Assembly (NCBI GenBank): GCA_014338405.1
Contig: JTDE01002169.1
Span: 44,479 to 108,478 of the forward strand
Direction: 5' to 3'
Length of the DNA stretch: 64,000 nt
Source of the DNA: Paragonimus skrjabini miyazakii
Taxonomy: Eukaryota; Platyhelminthes; Trematoda; Plagiorchiida; Troglotrematidae
This document shows, one piece after another, positions 13,739 to 27,000 of the stretch; the first letter of the stretch is position 1, and the number at the start of each line of letters is the position of its first letter. The notes beneath the pieces are model-generated. The model saw only the letters and a list, made by a program, of their open reading frames with translations, was not told the DNA's origin and searched no databases. The position numbers and the translations under genes were made by a program.

Positions 13739-14450
13739 AGCAAACAAGTTCGTTTTCGGTGTTTCATCATCAGGCTAAATACAACACATTTATATGGGTT
13801 CGATAGGGGGGCGGTAGATAACATAATATTGAAGCAAGAGATGTCAGTCAACAGTTTCTGTCTGGTTTGAGTCATGAGACTTAGTTACATAACATTGACC
13901 ATGTGAATTGTACGAAATCTGTGAGAGATACGTAACATCTATGCGATCATTCTATTCTGGGTTTGCGTATACGGCCGTGGAAGGTTTAACGTTCTGACTA
14001 GCCGTTTTTGAGCGCACACTGGTGGTGAATATAAGCGAATTGCGATGGCCTCTGCAATTGATAGTTTACGATCTTTGACCTGTTTCGATTGTATCCCACA
14101 TATTCGGTAGATTGGCCTAAACGATTCGGTCTGATTGATCAGATGGTTTGACTCGATCAAATGCGTAGCGATCGCAGACGAACAGGGCCTCGTCGATCCT
14201 CGCGTCAGCCACACTGGTTGGTGCTCCCGAGTGCGTTCGGATAATCGCCTTGTTGTGCGGCCTACGTAGGTTGTTTCGCAGGAACAAACGAAACGGTAAA
14301 CAAAAAGAGGTGACATGAATAGGCAATATATCTTTCAACTGAGAGCAAAATACTAGTGTGGAGGTAAACTGAACGCGTAGTTGAGCTGCAAAATACGTTT
14401 TGTTGATTGCTATATTAAGCTTCTTGGTCACGGTTCGGCATTGATAGCGT
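13739..14450 (-). mobile_element. PLE-D, truncated Penelope-like element
   Basis: This is the 3' end of a PLE: the last part of the RT thumb linker, the GIY-YIG endonuclease and the 3' terminal region. Coding similarity begins near 14440 and I see no RT palm upstream, so the copy is 5' truncated. Beyond the stop lies a TATA-like TATAAAT (13794-13788, minus), then a hammerhead-like CTGATGA (13773-13767) with GAAA at 13757-13754. The TATA-then-hammerhead order is the same as in PLE-A and PLE-B. Here the first stem II pair is a T-C mismatch and stem I does not form, so the ribozyme is probably dead. Confidence 0.75.
13939..14431 (-). pseudogene. GIY-YIG endonuclease fragment of PLE-D
   Basis: The open frame 14316-13939 encodes a GIY-YIG domain of the PLE type: VYRFVCSCETTYVGRTTRRL, with paired cysteines just before YVG, then an arginine-rich helix and a REH motif, an SAIATHLIESNH segment, and the typical C-terminal AEAIAIRL...CAQK block. 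The stretch just upstream, in another frame at about 14431-14317, encodes AAQLRVQFTS and SQLKDILPIH, which are usual just before the endonuclease. The two parts are therefore separated by a frameshift near 14316. In PLEs this domain nicks DNA for integration. The core motif is intact here, but the fragment has no RT and cannot be autonomous. Confidence 0.85.
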
Positions 14451-17400
14451 TGCAGATGGCGTTGATATGACGAGTTTCGACATGTCCATGCTACTGTTAA
14501 TCACAATGATTTATTCACAATGACCATAAACGTTATCAGAAGATACTTTAACATGAACCGTTGCTCACCGTAACCGTGACGCTTGATGTTTTATAAAAAG
14601 AAAAACCGTAAGAGATCAAACTTGATTAGGCAAGGTTAATTTTTGAAGAAACTAGAAACCTTGTGACTGTACGCATGAAACCGATTGTGGCACAATGTCA
14701 TTCCGAATAACATTTCTAACCAGCAAGTTTAGTGAGTTCGAGGACTCCGAACGAGCAGAAGGTACCTACCCAGTTTAGGAAGTGTATTAATTACTGCCTT
14801 CATATTTTGTTCAAACCTCAAACATCAAGCTGATTCGTCCAACTCGTGATATTCGTACTGTACAATCTTTGCTGTGGTGAATTGTCAGCTGGACTGCTGA
14901 GTATCCAACCAACCACCTTGGATAGTACAAAGTAATCAGTTGATCAACAGATCCCATATCCTCTACGTCCTGAAATACTTGCTGGCAAACAGCTGAATTT
15001 ATCACGTGATTAATTTGTTTATTGAACTAAGTGATGTAGACAACGAAGGTCTAGTCCCTCCAGGCGGTTTATATTTTCATCACGAACAGGCTATGTATCC
15101 GAACCATGAAGCGCGAGTGAATGCACATAAGCATTACGTGATCTTTCTTTAGACAAAAACCGGAATTCTCTTCGACGTCACAGATAGCGTAGGTTGGTAA
15201 AAGCAACACATGTTCATGTTAGCTTGGCTCATCAGCAAAATTACAAGCTGATGAGATCAAACTGATCGAATACATGAAACCCACAACAGTATCAAACGGA
15301 TTGCCCGCAATAAGGAATGTGAGAATGAGAAAACCCCAGTCATAAAGCACCCATGTAGTCTGAAGATGTGTATCGTAGTCCATGCAAACCACACCGACCA
15401 TTCATCCTGTTAAGCCGGGTTTGTGTCTACAGCAAACCTGCTGAACAAGACAATGACAGCCGTCCAGCTCCATACTGATCAAACTGGTGTTAAGAAACAG
15501 ATCACCATCATGCCCATTCAATTTCCCAAGCGAACCCTCTAGAACGCCGTCCTTGGCAGAATAAACAAAAGAGGAAAGACCACAGACACACTAGCGACCA
15601 CCCTCCGGAAGCCTTACCAATGAGATTTCACTAGTTAGAAATGACGAACATCCGAGAAAGATGTTTGTAAACGCTCACCTCGAGCGTAAAATAAACATCT
15701 AGCAATCTTAACAGATTTGCAAAGACAGAAACTTCATAAGAAGTTTTGGGAAACTGAATCAAGACAACTGTTTGCATCTAAAAGTATCACGACCATAAAC
15801 TGTCTATAGGGTTGCAGATTTCTGGAGACCCGTCGCAGGACAAACTTGTGACTACTGACCTCTTTACCAGGGTCTGAATTCACCCAAATATTCACACATC
15901 TGACTTCCTCTAGGCTGAATGGACTAATATAACATAGAGCTAGTAAAAAAAATATTGGGGCAATTTACACTAAACTGATGCCTCTGTGCATGCTGCATAT
16001 AGTTCGGACCCATTCTTGTGAACAGGAAGTACTGTCGGCAGGTATCAATTAGGAAACACCTTCCACCATTTCTGGCAGCAACTTCCCTCTAGCATCCTTA
16101 GAAACAAAAGAGAATGAGACCTAGTAAGAAAACCTTGCTACGCTTCAATAACTTAAGCATCAGGGTCACTTTTGTCTCCGACGAAGTTGCCTGAAACGTA
16201 GTGACTAATTCCTGAGATTTGGTTGCTTATATGGTTTTTGTGAAGCCAGCCAAACTGTTCTTCAGACGTTTCAACTTACCCACCAAGCCATAAGTTTTAA
16301 GTTGTTGATGCTTTCTACTACTATGTACTGACTTTCTGGATGGATTAGTTTACGATAACCAACGACTATTTTGAGGCAAACATCGGTTTCTGGAGGCGAT
16401 AAGTAGAAATACATCATGCGATGCATGCACTTCGTTCATTCTCGTCAGTTTATCCCACAAAAAAAGCAGTTTTGTAAGTTCGGTTCATGGCAACAAAGCA
16501 ATGCAACAAGCAAACATCACTTGGGTATACTTCTGGATGAAACAAACAGTTCTAATGCCACGATCATGAGACGGACCATGTCGGAGTTTTCTCCAAACAG
16601 GGAATCATTGTTTGCCGTTAATTGAGCAACAGACAAAAAGAAAGTATGTTCGGGTTGTAGAAATCCAACCTAATAAAAACACTTTTTCACTGTACCGTCA
16701 AAGTTCAAAACGGGGTTGTACCAACCATCGGACGGGGTATCAATGAGATCGTCGTTATGGCCACTGGTGGCAGCTGTAATCACAGGCAAAACAGACAGCC
16801 ACCTTCACCTTACCGTTCTGAATCTTCATGTATACCGTAGATATGTTGGTGTTCACTGTTACAGAGCCACAGAACCAACCATGAACAACACTTCGTCAAT
16901 TTAGTCCTCCACATGCTTCATTACGTTTCATGTCGGAAAAAGAATCAAACAGTATGATTCATTTTTAAGATGTCAGATTGACCATATATCGAGACGGCAC
17001 ACTGAATAGGTCAGTATGTCGTAAACCAGCACTAGGAGATCGGTACACCAACCTTGAAACTTGTGTACCCATTAAACTCAAATGAAACCTGACTAAAAAT
17101 GTGGTAGCTACAGCATGAAAGATCTGTTCTGTTAATACAATGGAGTATGCACTGAAGACAATCCCAAATCCACTTTAAGAAAAAGGTTATCCGGTGTAAC
17201 ATCACTTTAAATAGCGTGGCCAAAATTCCGCATTACATGACTGTTTGTAAATCTTGGGTTTAAGTGAGATATTTCATCAGATCAATTTAATCGCTGAACC
17301 TAGCGGTCGCTCTTCCAAGTCTATCCACCGGCAGCCTTAAGAAGCCAGATTACTACAATGCCGAGTGATTGAGCCTGAAAGATAAGCTACAAACCCACAA

Positions 17401-19997
17401 TCTACCAGCGTTTGTGCATCCGATTTCTGTGCTGCTTTTATTCTGCGGATTACGTTAGCCGTTCGACGAAGCGCATCCCAAAGCGAATAAATGGCTATCG
17501 CCCGTTGTAAATTTAAACCGATTGTCGTGAATCACTCCTTAGCACTACTGTCGCACATCTCACTGACGCCAGAATAGCATCCTAAGTTGCCATTACTCAA
17601 CCGTCGAATAGATCACAATCAGATCATAAAACCATAACCTGTGTTTTGACAGGAAGTTTGTTCAATCCCTGCAACTTCTCTGACTACAAATCATCCTAAC
17701 TACAAAGAAATATTTAATCCTGACCGTGCAAATTTATATCCAATTTCAGCTTACCAAATCTTGCATTTTCTGGAAACCGTTTTTTAACATCAATTGTTAA
17801 CAGTCTGTTCTAGAATTTTGCATTTTTGTCTTCCGACACGTTTTTGTGAGACATCTGTAGCTGTACAGGTCTGAAAAAATACTATCGAAATCAGTTATTC
17901 GTCACAACGGTACTGCTGTCCTAACATGAGTCTTCCGACAGTTATTTCAGTCATACTGATTACTATCTTCCATCCTGTACAACAGAATATGTCAATATAT
18001 TCAGTTTGAAACGTACGGTTGTCGAATATTTTTTGCCTACTGGTTAGGCAATTTATCCATAATATACTGTACACAACTCGAACGTGGCCGTTCAGAAAAA
18101 TTTCAATTCGCAATTCTATAGTGCGACGGATTCTTTTTTTCTGGTGAGATTTAGAGTTGTAGTATTACCAGTACTTGTTTAATAAATGGTATCAAGTATT
18201 AAAGCCAAACAGAAAAACAGTTTATTATGCAATAAAAAACAATCGAGATATACTGAACAATACAACTGGCTGCGTAGTTTAGAACCATGTTCATACGACT
18301 GTTTAACAATGCTGTGCATTAAAGTCCTCAGCTAATGATCGATCGAATAATATATGTGAGCTTACTGAAAACGTGGAGGGAGCATGTTAATGCGTAAGTT
18401 CTTTCAAATGTCACATAAATATATTTCAACGGTTACTCAAAACAGCAGAGAAAGGTAACAGGATTAGTCTACTTTGGTGTATCGCGTAGTATTCAACTGA
18501 TACTAGATACAAGTGCTCTTTGTTTGAACTGAACATTAAAGACATTTCATGACGTCGGTAGATTTACCATAATCACGTAATGGTTTGTGGAATAAACTGT
18601 TCATTTTAGAGGTGTCCGGTTGATTAAACACAAACATTTAATGTTGGGAGAAATAACAATGTATACAAAGGTATTTTCTGTTATTGCAAACGTTGTATAT
18701 CAAATTCAACCAATGGGGAGCCTTTCCATCCTTGAATTTGTTTCCGTGATATCGTTTGGTTAAATGAGAATACTAAACGTTGTAGTATCTCTGTTATTTG
18801 TGTATAGTTGGGTGAAAAGCTTTATCCCGATATCGCCTTTTAATCCATACCACCTGTCCAAAGGTATCGCGCTTACAAAACTTATTATGGTTTAGCAGTT
18901 GCTGTAACTGTGTAGGTTACCCATCAGCTTATTTAAGTCGAAAACACAATAACATTCATAACTGTTATACTTGTTTATCTGGTAATACTGTCACCTAGTT
19001 ATTAAGGTGTAAAACATTTGTTGTCTTTTTTTCATCGTAGTAACATTGAACACATGAAAAGTAAGAAATCACTAGAATATCTGGAAGTATTGTGAAGATT
19101 CCAGTGTGAAACTACATAAAGCTTACGCGTATATTGATCCGTGCCACACAGTTGACGATGAGTAACACTTCTTCGAAACATCAGCAGTCTCGTCAGTATA
19201 CGTGAGAACATCACTGTTGGATATGATTTAGAGACCGAGTGGCAAAAGTAAAACCTTATAGTAAAACCAGCAAGGGTGATCTCCAGATTTACTTTAATTC
19301 TGACGTTGTTCTTATGAACAACATATTCGCTGACATCAGGATTTTGTACCTGGAAATCTGAACGTCGAATTAGCACATCAGTTCGTTTTCATATAACGCA
19401 GCAGCAACGGATATTTCCGGAGTGCTTTTTGATTGAGCTCATAGGAAAGCCGAATGAGTGTTGCCTACAAGTTTAGTAGTTTACTTCAAATTCGACTTCC
19501 ATACCTCAGTTCTAAGCTAACTAATTTTGCACATATTAGAGCAGTTCCCACATTACGTGGTGCAGTTGATAGGGAATCACCTGTACCATGATTAAGTCAA
19601 GACTTGGAGAATCACGAGTATTTTGGCCAGTTTGGCAGTTTTTCATTATTTCCGACCAACTAGGTTTGCCTTCTATGAGATATAACCTACAAGTTTGAGT
19701 GTTCAGTTCAATGCGAAGTCAACACAATATGTTTTTAGTCTGGAATAGCTCAAACGCTTTGGTGTGTATGGTTAGGTACATATAACTGATGGGAATTGGA
19801 AGCAGAGCACTTGGAAATGAAGTGTTTCTGTGTGCAACACTTGGATCTTGTTGTTTGCGTGATTTTGGCTGCTTTACAATGTCTTAGTTATTAATAACTT
19901 CGTTCGTTGCAACTTTGACGACAGACCGGCTGAAGTGTCTGACTTACGTATCTGGCACTCTGCGCTACCAAACTAGCTATTCTTTCGGCTTTCGGTA
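14451..19997. other. No recognisable gene
   Basis: I find no supported gene or repeat here. A CTGATGA at 15248-15254 with a small hairpin lacks the rest of a hammerhead. Open frames at 15219-15401 and 19032-19376 (minus) look somewhat protein-like, but they have no motif and no convincing splice sites. Confidence 0.45.
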
Positions 19998-21010
19998 AGT
20001 ACTTTTATAAACGAACTGGAATATGGAACACAATCGGCTGATATTGCATGATTTATGTCCGGACAACCATTGCCACTACCGCGCTAGTTATAACTCTACA
20101 GAACGTTGCTTCTGAACCCCTGCACGGGTTTGAAACTTGGGATAGCAACAGACTCAGCATAGTGTTATGTGCACCTGTGTGACGCTGAGTATATAATGTG
20201 AAACGCCATTGCAAAATCGCATTGATTTTGCACCGTCAGAAGATAACGTGCGATAGATGATGCAGATCTTTTGTCTTTATACGCGACTGCGAAGTCATGC
20301 GTCTTGTATGACCTATTATTTGACTCACTTCAGGATATGCTCCATAACCTTGGTTCGCAACTTGCGCTGTCCTGCCTAAATAAGATGTTCCCCATCTTCA
20401 TCGGTATTCACAGATGACACTGGATTTGGCTGACTCGGTTACTGGTTGTTTCATATATGTGGTTGGAATCCGACGTGTTTTGAGTAGAACCACTGGGATG
20501 ACCGCACTGTATGTTCTCGCGCTAAAACTCACTTAACGACGCTGAACTGGTCGACACACATCTTGACTTTTAAAGAGATGGCAAAGAAACACCGATCAAT
20601 GTGTCGGGTCGAATTCCAACGTCAATGGGTTGTTTGAATTTTGCAATATACTATTTTGGGTAATCGATTTATTTTAGGGTAGTCTCTAAAGAAGTCACTA
20701 CTCAAACTGTATCTTCAGTGTAAATACGTCTGGTCCGATCAAGCAACGTGAAAATCAAATTTTATTTACGAGATCAAGGTAAAATGCCTTCGAAATGTTG
20801 GTACTGACCTGTCCGAATGCTCTTACGATGGACGCTTCGTTGACCTGGGATGTCTGCATTTCTTCTGATGCATATATCAAGAAATTGTAGACTGTTTCCA
20901 TTCTCACGTGATTTTGATGCAAAGAATTTATTTGATTCATTAAGTTCTGGGATGAAAAAAATATCACCGACGTATTGCTTTTCAGCTGTGTACATAAATC
21001 GTGCAATATC
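19998..21010 (-). mobile_element. PLE-F, heavily decayed Penelope-like element
   Basis: Reading all three minus frames together gives a continuous PLE order. It starts with a palm motif C remnant, YVGDIFF, near 20976-20955. Next comes SLQFLDICIRRNAD and SVHRKS..TGQY, then a thumb remnant TRRIYTEDTV near 20735-20700, and a linker. The endonuclease remnant TSYLGRTA lies near 20390-20366, followed by an SSIARYLLT block near 20275-20250 and a C-terminal YAESVAI near 20165-20140. Several stops and frameshifts separate these pieces. A TATAAAAG lies at 20009-20002 on the same strand, where PLE-A and PLE-B have their terminal TATA box; I found no hammerhead after it. Motif C reads YVGD rather than YVDD. 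This is an old, dead copy. Confidence 0.7.
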
Positions 21011-24000
21011 AATCTATTGTCTGTTTCACTTAAATGAATCGACTGACCAGACCGTATTTATGTGATTCAGCACAGTTCTTTTATGATGAGCCACCGGAGT
21101 TGAACACATCTTGTTGGCTAGTGTAGGGACTTGTAAAAGTAGCGTTGATTACGGAAATAATTTTGGCTGAATCCATTCTAACTTAACGGGCCGCCTGTAA
21201 ATGTACATGACGCTGTTCGGTATCGACTACTTTCTTACGTATCCTGAAGATAGCGCTCGTGTACTCCTTAAGAGTTTGCATTATAATCGAAGGTTTACTA
21301 CACTTTTTTTCTTGCTTCATGTAGACAAATTGTTGAGTTTTCGTCACACTGCTTTTGTGGTTGATGTCATTCGTTGTCAAATATGAAACAAAAGATAATC
21401 ACGTTTGATGCAGAAGTTACAGAAGAATTCATGATCATCCTGGTGAAAAATGATTAAGACTGATCCACTCCTAACCCTGCTTCTAAGCTTTTCAAAACGA
21501 TGACCTTTGTCAAAGGCATTCCCCAGAATTTAAAAATCCATCGTGCACTTTTCAACCTAGTCTAGAACAGCGGAGAAACAGTTGGTATTTGCTAAGCCAG
21601 TGGAGAATTGCTGAGGTTTAACCGTCTTTATTTGGTCGTTATTTAGACCTGGATAACCTGTGATTGTTGCATCTCTCCTGTACTCATAATGTTATTTAAG
21701 AATAAATGTTAGATGACGTTTGGTAGACTGGTTTATTGTTTGCTTTCTTTAGTTTTTTATTCCGTTTTTTAACACCATGTGTGTTGGTAATGCAAGTTAG
21801 TTTATAGTCACAGGTCTTGAAGTTTTCAGCTGCTTTGATCAAAATTGTGCATACAACTCTTTTACCGATATGGAAATGAGCCGTCTGCTAGAGAAAACGT
21901 CACCAACTTAATTTTTCAGCACTCTTAAGGATACGTTTCATTGACAGAATTGTCGTATTAAAAGAACAGAGATGTATATCATTTTCATATGGTCACATAC
22001 TAATCTAAAGCGCTGAAAGTTTTCGTGTGTTGACCTCCATTACAAATGTTTGCTTTAGTCACGACCACTTTTGTGTGCTCTTTCATCAACATTGCCTCCT
22101 AAAGCATTTTTCTACGGGGTTGTTCGTGATCACTGAAATGAAATAATTTATTCAGGTCATGCTTAATTTCACTAATGGAAACGGTTAAAACTTTTGGCAT
22201 ACAAGAATGATGACCGAAAGTAGAACTTCAAGTCTAATATGCATGTGCAATAAAATTAAACTCTGTAAAGAAAAAAAATTTCATCTAATGCATTTTACTG
22301 AAGTGGGTTACTGGGTCAATCAGAAAGTTTATTTGTATGCAAGAAGTATGACTGTCTGTGATCGTTTTTAGAAATTATTGGCAACCAGCTAGTTGCTACA
22401 AGTCAGAAATCGGCACTTGAATGTAGCTCTTATATTCGTATTCATTTTTTCGGTTCATTTCAAAAATAAGTACTGAACTCGAATTTTACTCTAGTACATT
22501 CTGATTTAGACCGACAGTTAAATACCATAAATAAACATATATGTGTGCAATTTTTTCAAATGCGATTGAGATGCTCGAGACTAAAATACTTCTATGGAAT
22601 AAGTTGTGGAACAATTATTGACGGTAACACTAATAGAGTGTAAAAACCGCTAAGGTTTAGCTAACTTAGTATGTCCTGGTAAAAATTGTATGTTTCAAAA
22701 AAGTAGTTTCTCAGAATTGCATACTTCAAGTTTAAATGATTTATCATGATTGATATGTGCATATGTTGGTCATAGTTGTTCGAAGAGTTTCACCACTTCA
22801 ACGACTTACTTCAAGTTATCCATGGAGATGATTTTTCAAAACTCACACAGTGGTTTCGTAATTTTCTAGCAGTAAACGCTTAAAAGTATCTTCCGATTAC
22901 TGGTGCTCTTTCCAAACGTGCTTGTGTAGGCAGTATAAATGCTGGTTGCCTGGGACCTACTGTGTAACTCACGTGAACCAGTATGCTTGTTTGATGATGT
23001 GAGGTATGCAATTCTGAAGTGATTGTTTCTACATATTACCTTTGCCTGGTGTGCAAACGACCTCAAATACCGAAATATGCCGAATATCCGTTTGTCCAGT
23101 TTTGGTTGAACGTTCCATTTTGATGGTTTATGTGTGACGGATTGGCTATCATGTGCAAAAACCTGAACAGCCTTTGATCTGTTCATTGCATGTCCACAAA
23201 CAATTTCTTACTGCACCCTCTTTTTCTCTCCCAGTGTACTCGATCATTGTAGGTTAATCGTGTGCTTCACATTTCTGAAGATGCTCAGTAAAGTGTCCAT
23301 TTAAATGTATTCTCCACCTTTTTAACCTAAACACCCAGCTGATAACCGCAGCTGAAATTATTTTCTCAGTCAACTTCGCCCACGGTTTCGTCGGTCTTTT
23401 CAATAAACTCTCATCTACGTTATTTAGCAATTTGCATCACACATGCGGGTTTACTAGCAATAGCGCTCTGCATCTTCAGTATAGTAGCCTGAGATTGATC
23501 TATTCTCGAACTGGACGTCAGTTAAATTGAACCAGAAAATCAAGTTCGAAAGACAGTAACATCATTTCGCATGTTCGCATCAGTTGGGGCATATAGTATC
23601 GCAGGCCGAAAGCAAAGCATGGACCAACAGGCACCTGTAAAATTGAAGCAAATCGGTTTCTTCTATCATCAAACATAATCGCCAGTCACAAGATCCACCT
23701 AATAAGCTTTTTCCATATAGTGACGCAAATCATCCTAAAGCCAGGCAAGGGTTAACTGGTCACTTGCTATAAGCCGGTTTATGCGTACAGAAGTGACCAC
23801 TTCTGTTCACTTCAGCAGTTCTGACACAGCATGTTTGTGGACGCAGCTTTTAGAGTTTCAAGCTAATGTTGTTTTTCGTTAACTTGAAAATTGAATGTTT
23901 TGAACATTTGAAAATAAAACCAACACATTGGAGACCTTGTATCCTCACTCCACTATGTAATTTCACTAATGAATGCGAGTCGATTCGTTGCATTTTATGT

Positions 24001-27000
24001 AAGTACGTCTGTTTCATGTCTAAGTTGGCGTATGCTTCATAGACTAACTAAACCACTGATTCCAAATTTTATTAAGTACGGAGTTAAATCGCCTACAGTT
24101 CATCATCACTGTCAAGTCGCATTCGTCTCTTCTTTCGTTGACTTACTGTTTGAACCTATAGTTCAAATTTAGGACGTTAGGTAATCGAATAACGCTCGTG
24201 TGAAACGAATGCAAATTGATTGAAACGTGCGTATGCTCTTATTTAATTTCTTCATGACAATACTGCATTGACTAGGTCGTAATATTATATTGATTTGGGA
24301 AATGCTACATCAGTCATTTAGTCGCACTTTTAGTCTTGTCAATAGGTTACTCCAATTTGGGTGTTAATTTTCAAACCTGAAAGTGAATAATTTTCGCTTC
24401 TGAGTTAATTCTCAAGTGCTTGTAAATTCCGTATATTTCGTAGATCTGCTACTCATTGCGTGGTCGAGTTTAATGCCGTATAACGTCGTTAGTATTGTGA
24501 GCTCTCTTCCACTGGATACCACATAGTCTGCTTCTGACGTTCACGTTGGAATGAAGGTTAGTTTGTTCAACGGTAAAGCAAGACTTGAGTTAAGTAAGGT
24601 CATATTCATAGAAAGGCTTTTACAGAAAGAACGGTTCTTGTAAGCTGAATGAATCAAACATGAACGTGGATGATTGTCCATTAAGAAAAGACCGAGGCGA
24701 CTGGTCTATTATTCATACTTTCTAAAGATCTGTTCTACAGGAAAAACTTATTCAACTAACAGTGTGAAGTTCTGATAGTGCGTTAGGAAGTACACTGAAG
24801 GGGTCCCGTTTGCACCTCTGAGTAAAATATTTGGGAGCTGAAGGTCGATGGTACGGAATAAAGCATCATGATGGTCTGTAGGGCGTGACCAGCCAAAGGT
24901 AAAACTGTCACCTTTCAGCGATAATTCTGCTGTTTTGTTACAATTTCGCCCCTTCAACCCAAGTATTGAGTGGAGACCAAGACCAACTAAGATGATCAAC
25001 GCTTGTCAGGCCTGTTGTTTTTTGCGCAAATCAGGCGAATGAACCTATCTATGCGGTAGTTGCATACACACTAGTAATTCAGCTGGAGTGATGACTGATT
25101 TTATCAGCCTGACCTAGGTTTATAATTCGATTACTAGGTGTCGACGAAGCATTCAAAACCTGGTATTGTACAGTATGAACGCGCAGAACGCCAGTGAAGC
25201 CATAAAACTTAACGAGACGAGTTGATTATTGTTGCCAAAAACACATCGAGGTAGACAAGAATTACTTTCGACCTAATAATCACATCATCTGGTGAACTGC
25301 TGCCCACTATCATGCCTGTTTAACTGACTAATGAGTGGCTGATAGTTGGAACGATAATCCGCAGGAACGCCTCATAGTCCGTCGGACAGTAAATCCATGT
25401 TGTACTCACTGTCAACGTGAACACCACATTGTCCAAGGCTGAATGAACGTCCTTGTCAGCCGAGGGAGTTGTAATCATTGTATCCTCCGTTTTACAAACG
25501 TTTGACATAGCTAGCGAATGGTTCATGTGACAAGACGGTGAAGTTGGTACTACGTTGTGTAGTAAGGGATTACCTCCTCCCGAGTTGCACGGTACGTCAA
25601 ATAAGCAGGGTTACTCCATCCAGTTCATATCAGATTGACTAAAATCCATGCATCAGTTGAATGTAGGTACTGAGTGTCGACTGATTCAGGGATAACCACA
25701 AAGGATATTCTGGGGCTAGTAGGTAATTTGGAGCGAAATATGCGTAGATTAGAATGGTGGTAAAAGCTAGGGCCAAGGTATGTATAATTATATGTGTTAG
25801 TCACGTATTCTTCAAACGACTAGCTAGTGTATGCGTGTACTTCCACTTATCTCTTTATCGGGATAAAACTACTCAGGGATGGGCAAAATGTGCTTGTGAA
25901 TTCAGGTCCTGAAGGATGTTTGGCCCACACCGTTCAAGAAGTTAAATGAGAAGAAATTCTTCACGTTCCCTCTAACTTTATTCCTGTCAACATGGTATAG
26001 CTGATTTAGTACAACTAGTTTTCTCATTAGTGATCTATTTGGCGTTTGTTTCGATATAATAACTGAGGCGTCATATCTGTGTTTTCTTGGGTTGAGCTGA
26101 AATTTTTCTGACATGTCTTCAGAATAGAATTCTGTCTGACGCCCCTCCTCACACGTACAATATCGGCTTAATATTTAGACTCTGAGCACTTATATCTTGT
26201 TTGCAAAACGTTTACAAACAGTTGAGTTTTATACCTTCAAACTAATTGTTTTGTTGCAGCACCGTAATGCTGTGATGGCTTAATTTAATTCGGTGAAACA
26301 GTGATGCGTGTTATGACTTTTCTTTCACATCCCTGAGATTAGTTTATAGATGTTTAGAATTTCTATTTGAGCATAGTGAACAGCAGCTGAATCTACTGTA
26401 GAGGACTAAAGTGAGCGTGAAATGAGTTTCAATGTTAAATAATGTTCGACAGACACAGGAATTGTTTTTACTGGAGCAAATTGACTTTTCCAAACTCACT
26501 TCCGTCTTTCTCAACAGAAACAACCTTCTAAACGACAGTTGTGGGACAACGTTTAGTCTGAACATTGCTGTTCATCAGCCTTAAAAAAATGGGAAAATAA
26601 ATTTTATTGAAATGCGTTGCTGAACATTCTAGAAACGGAGAAGGAGCACGTTTTTTCCTTTTCCGTAACAGATCCAATAAACGTTTTTCAAGTAATTTCC
26701 GACACAGAATGCTTCAAAATAATCAGTGCAGTTAGTAGTGAAGAGCGAAATTTTTTGTTATCTTTCAATTTACTCTGTTAAAACTGAGCTTCGAATTTCA
26801 ACGCCGGAGACTGGTCAGTGTTTCACATTCCCCTACTGGATAAACATGGAATGAATATTCTGGTGAACTAACTTCGAGTCCTGTATCCATTGTTTCTAGA
26901 GAAAAACGGTAGTATGTGACAGCGTATCATATAATACAATACTGCATTACAGGTAAATGTTTGCTGATTTTTCATTGTGACAAGCTTGTGGCCGTTATTT

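Noticed and set aside
15230..15275. CTGATGA with a four-pair stem II, possible hammerhead
   Set aside because: It is followed by GAAT instead of GAAA and has no stem III or stem I partner; it lies in no recognised element.
16180..16215. CGACGA...GAAACG resembling a hammerhead
   Set aside because: The catalytic box lacks the invariant T and no stem III or stem I can be formed.
19930..19990. tRNA-like GGTAGCGCAGAGTGCC on the minus strand near the end of PLE-F
   Set aside because: The A-box-like match is imperfect and no B-box follows at the right distance.
20755..21012. 85-codon open frame that reads like a real exon
   Set aside because: It is a shadow: the frame next to it on the same strand is the PLE-F RT remnant (YVGD, FLDICIRR, SVHRKS).
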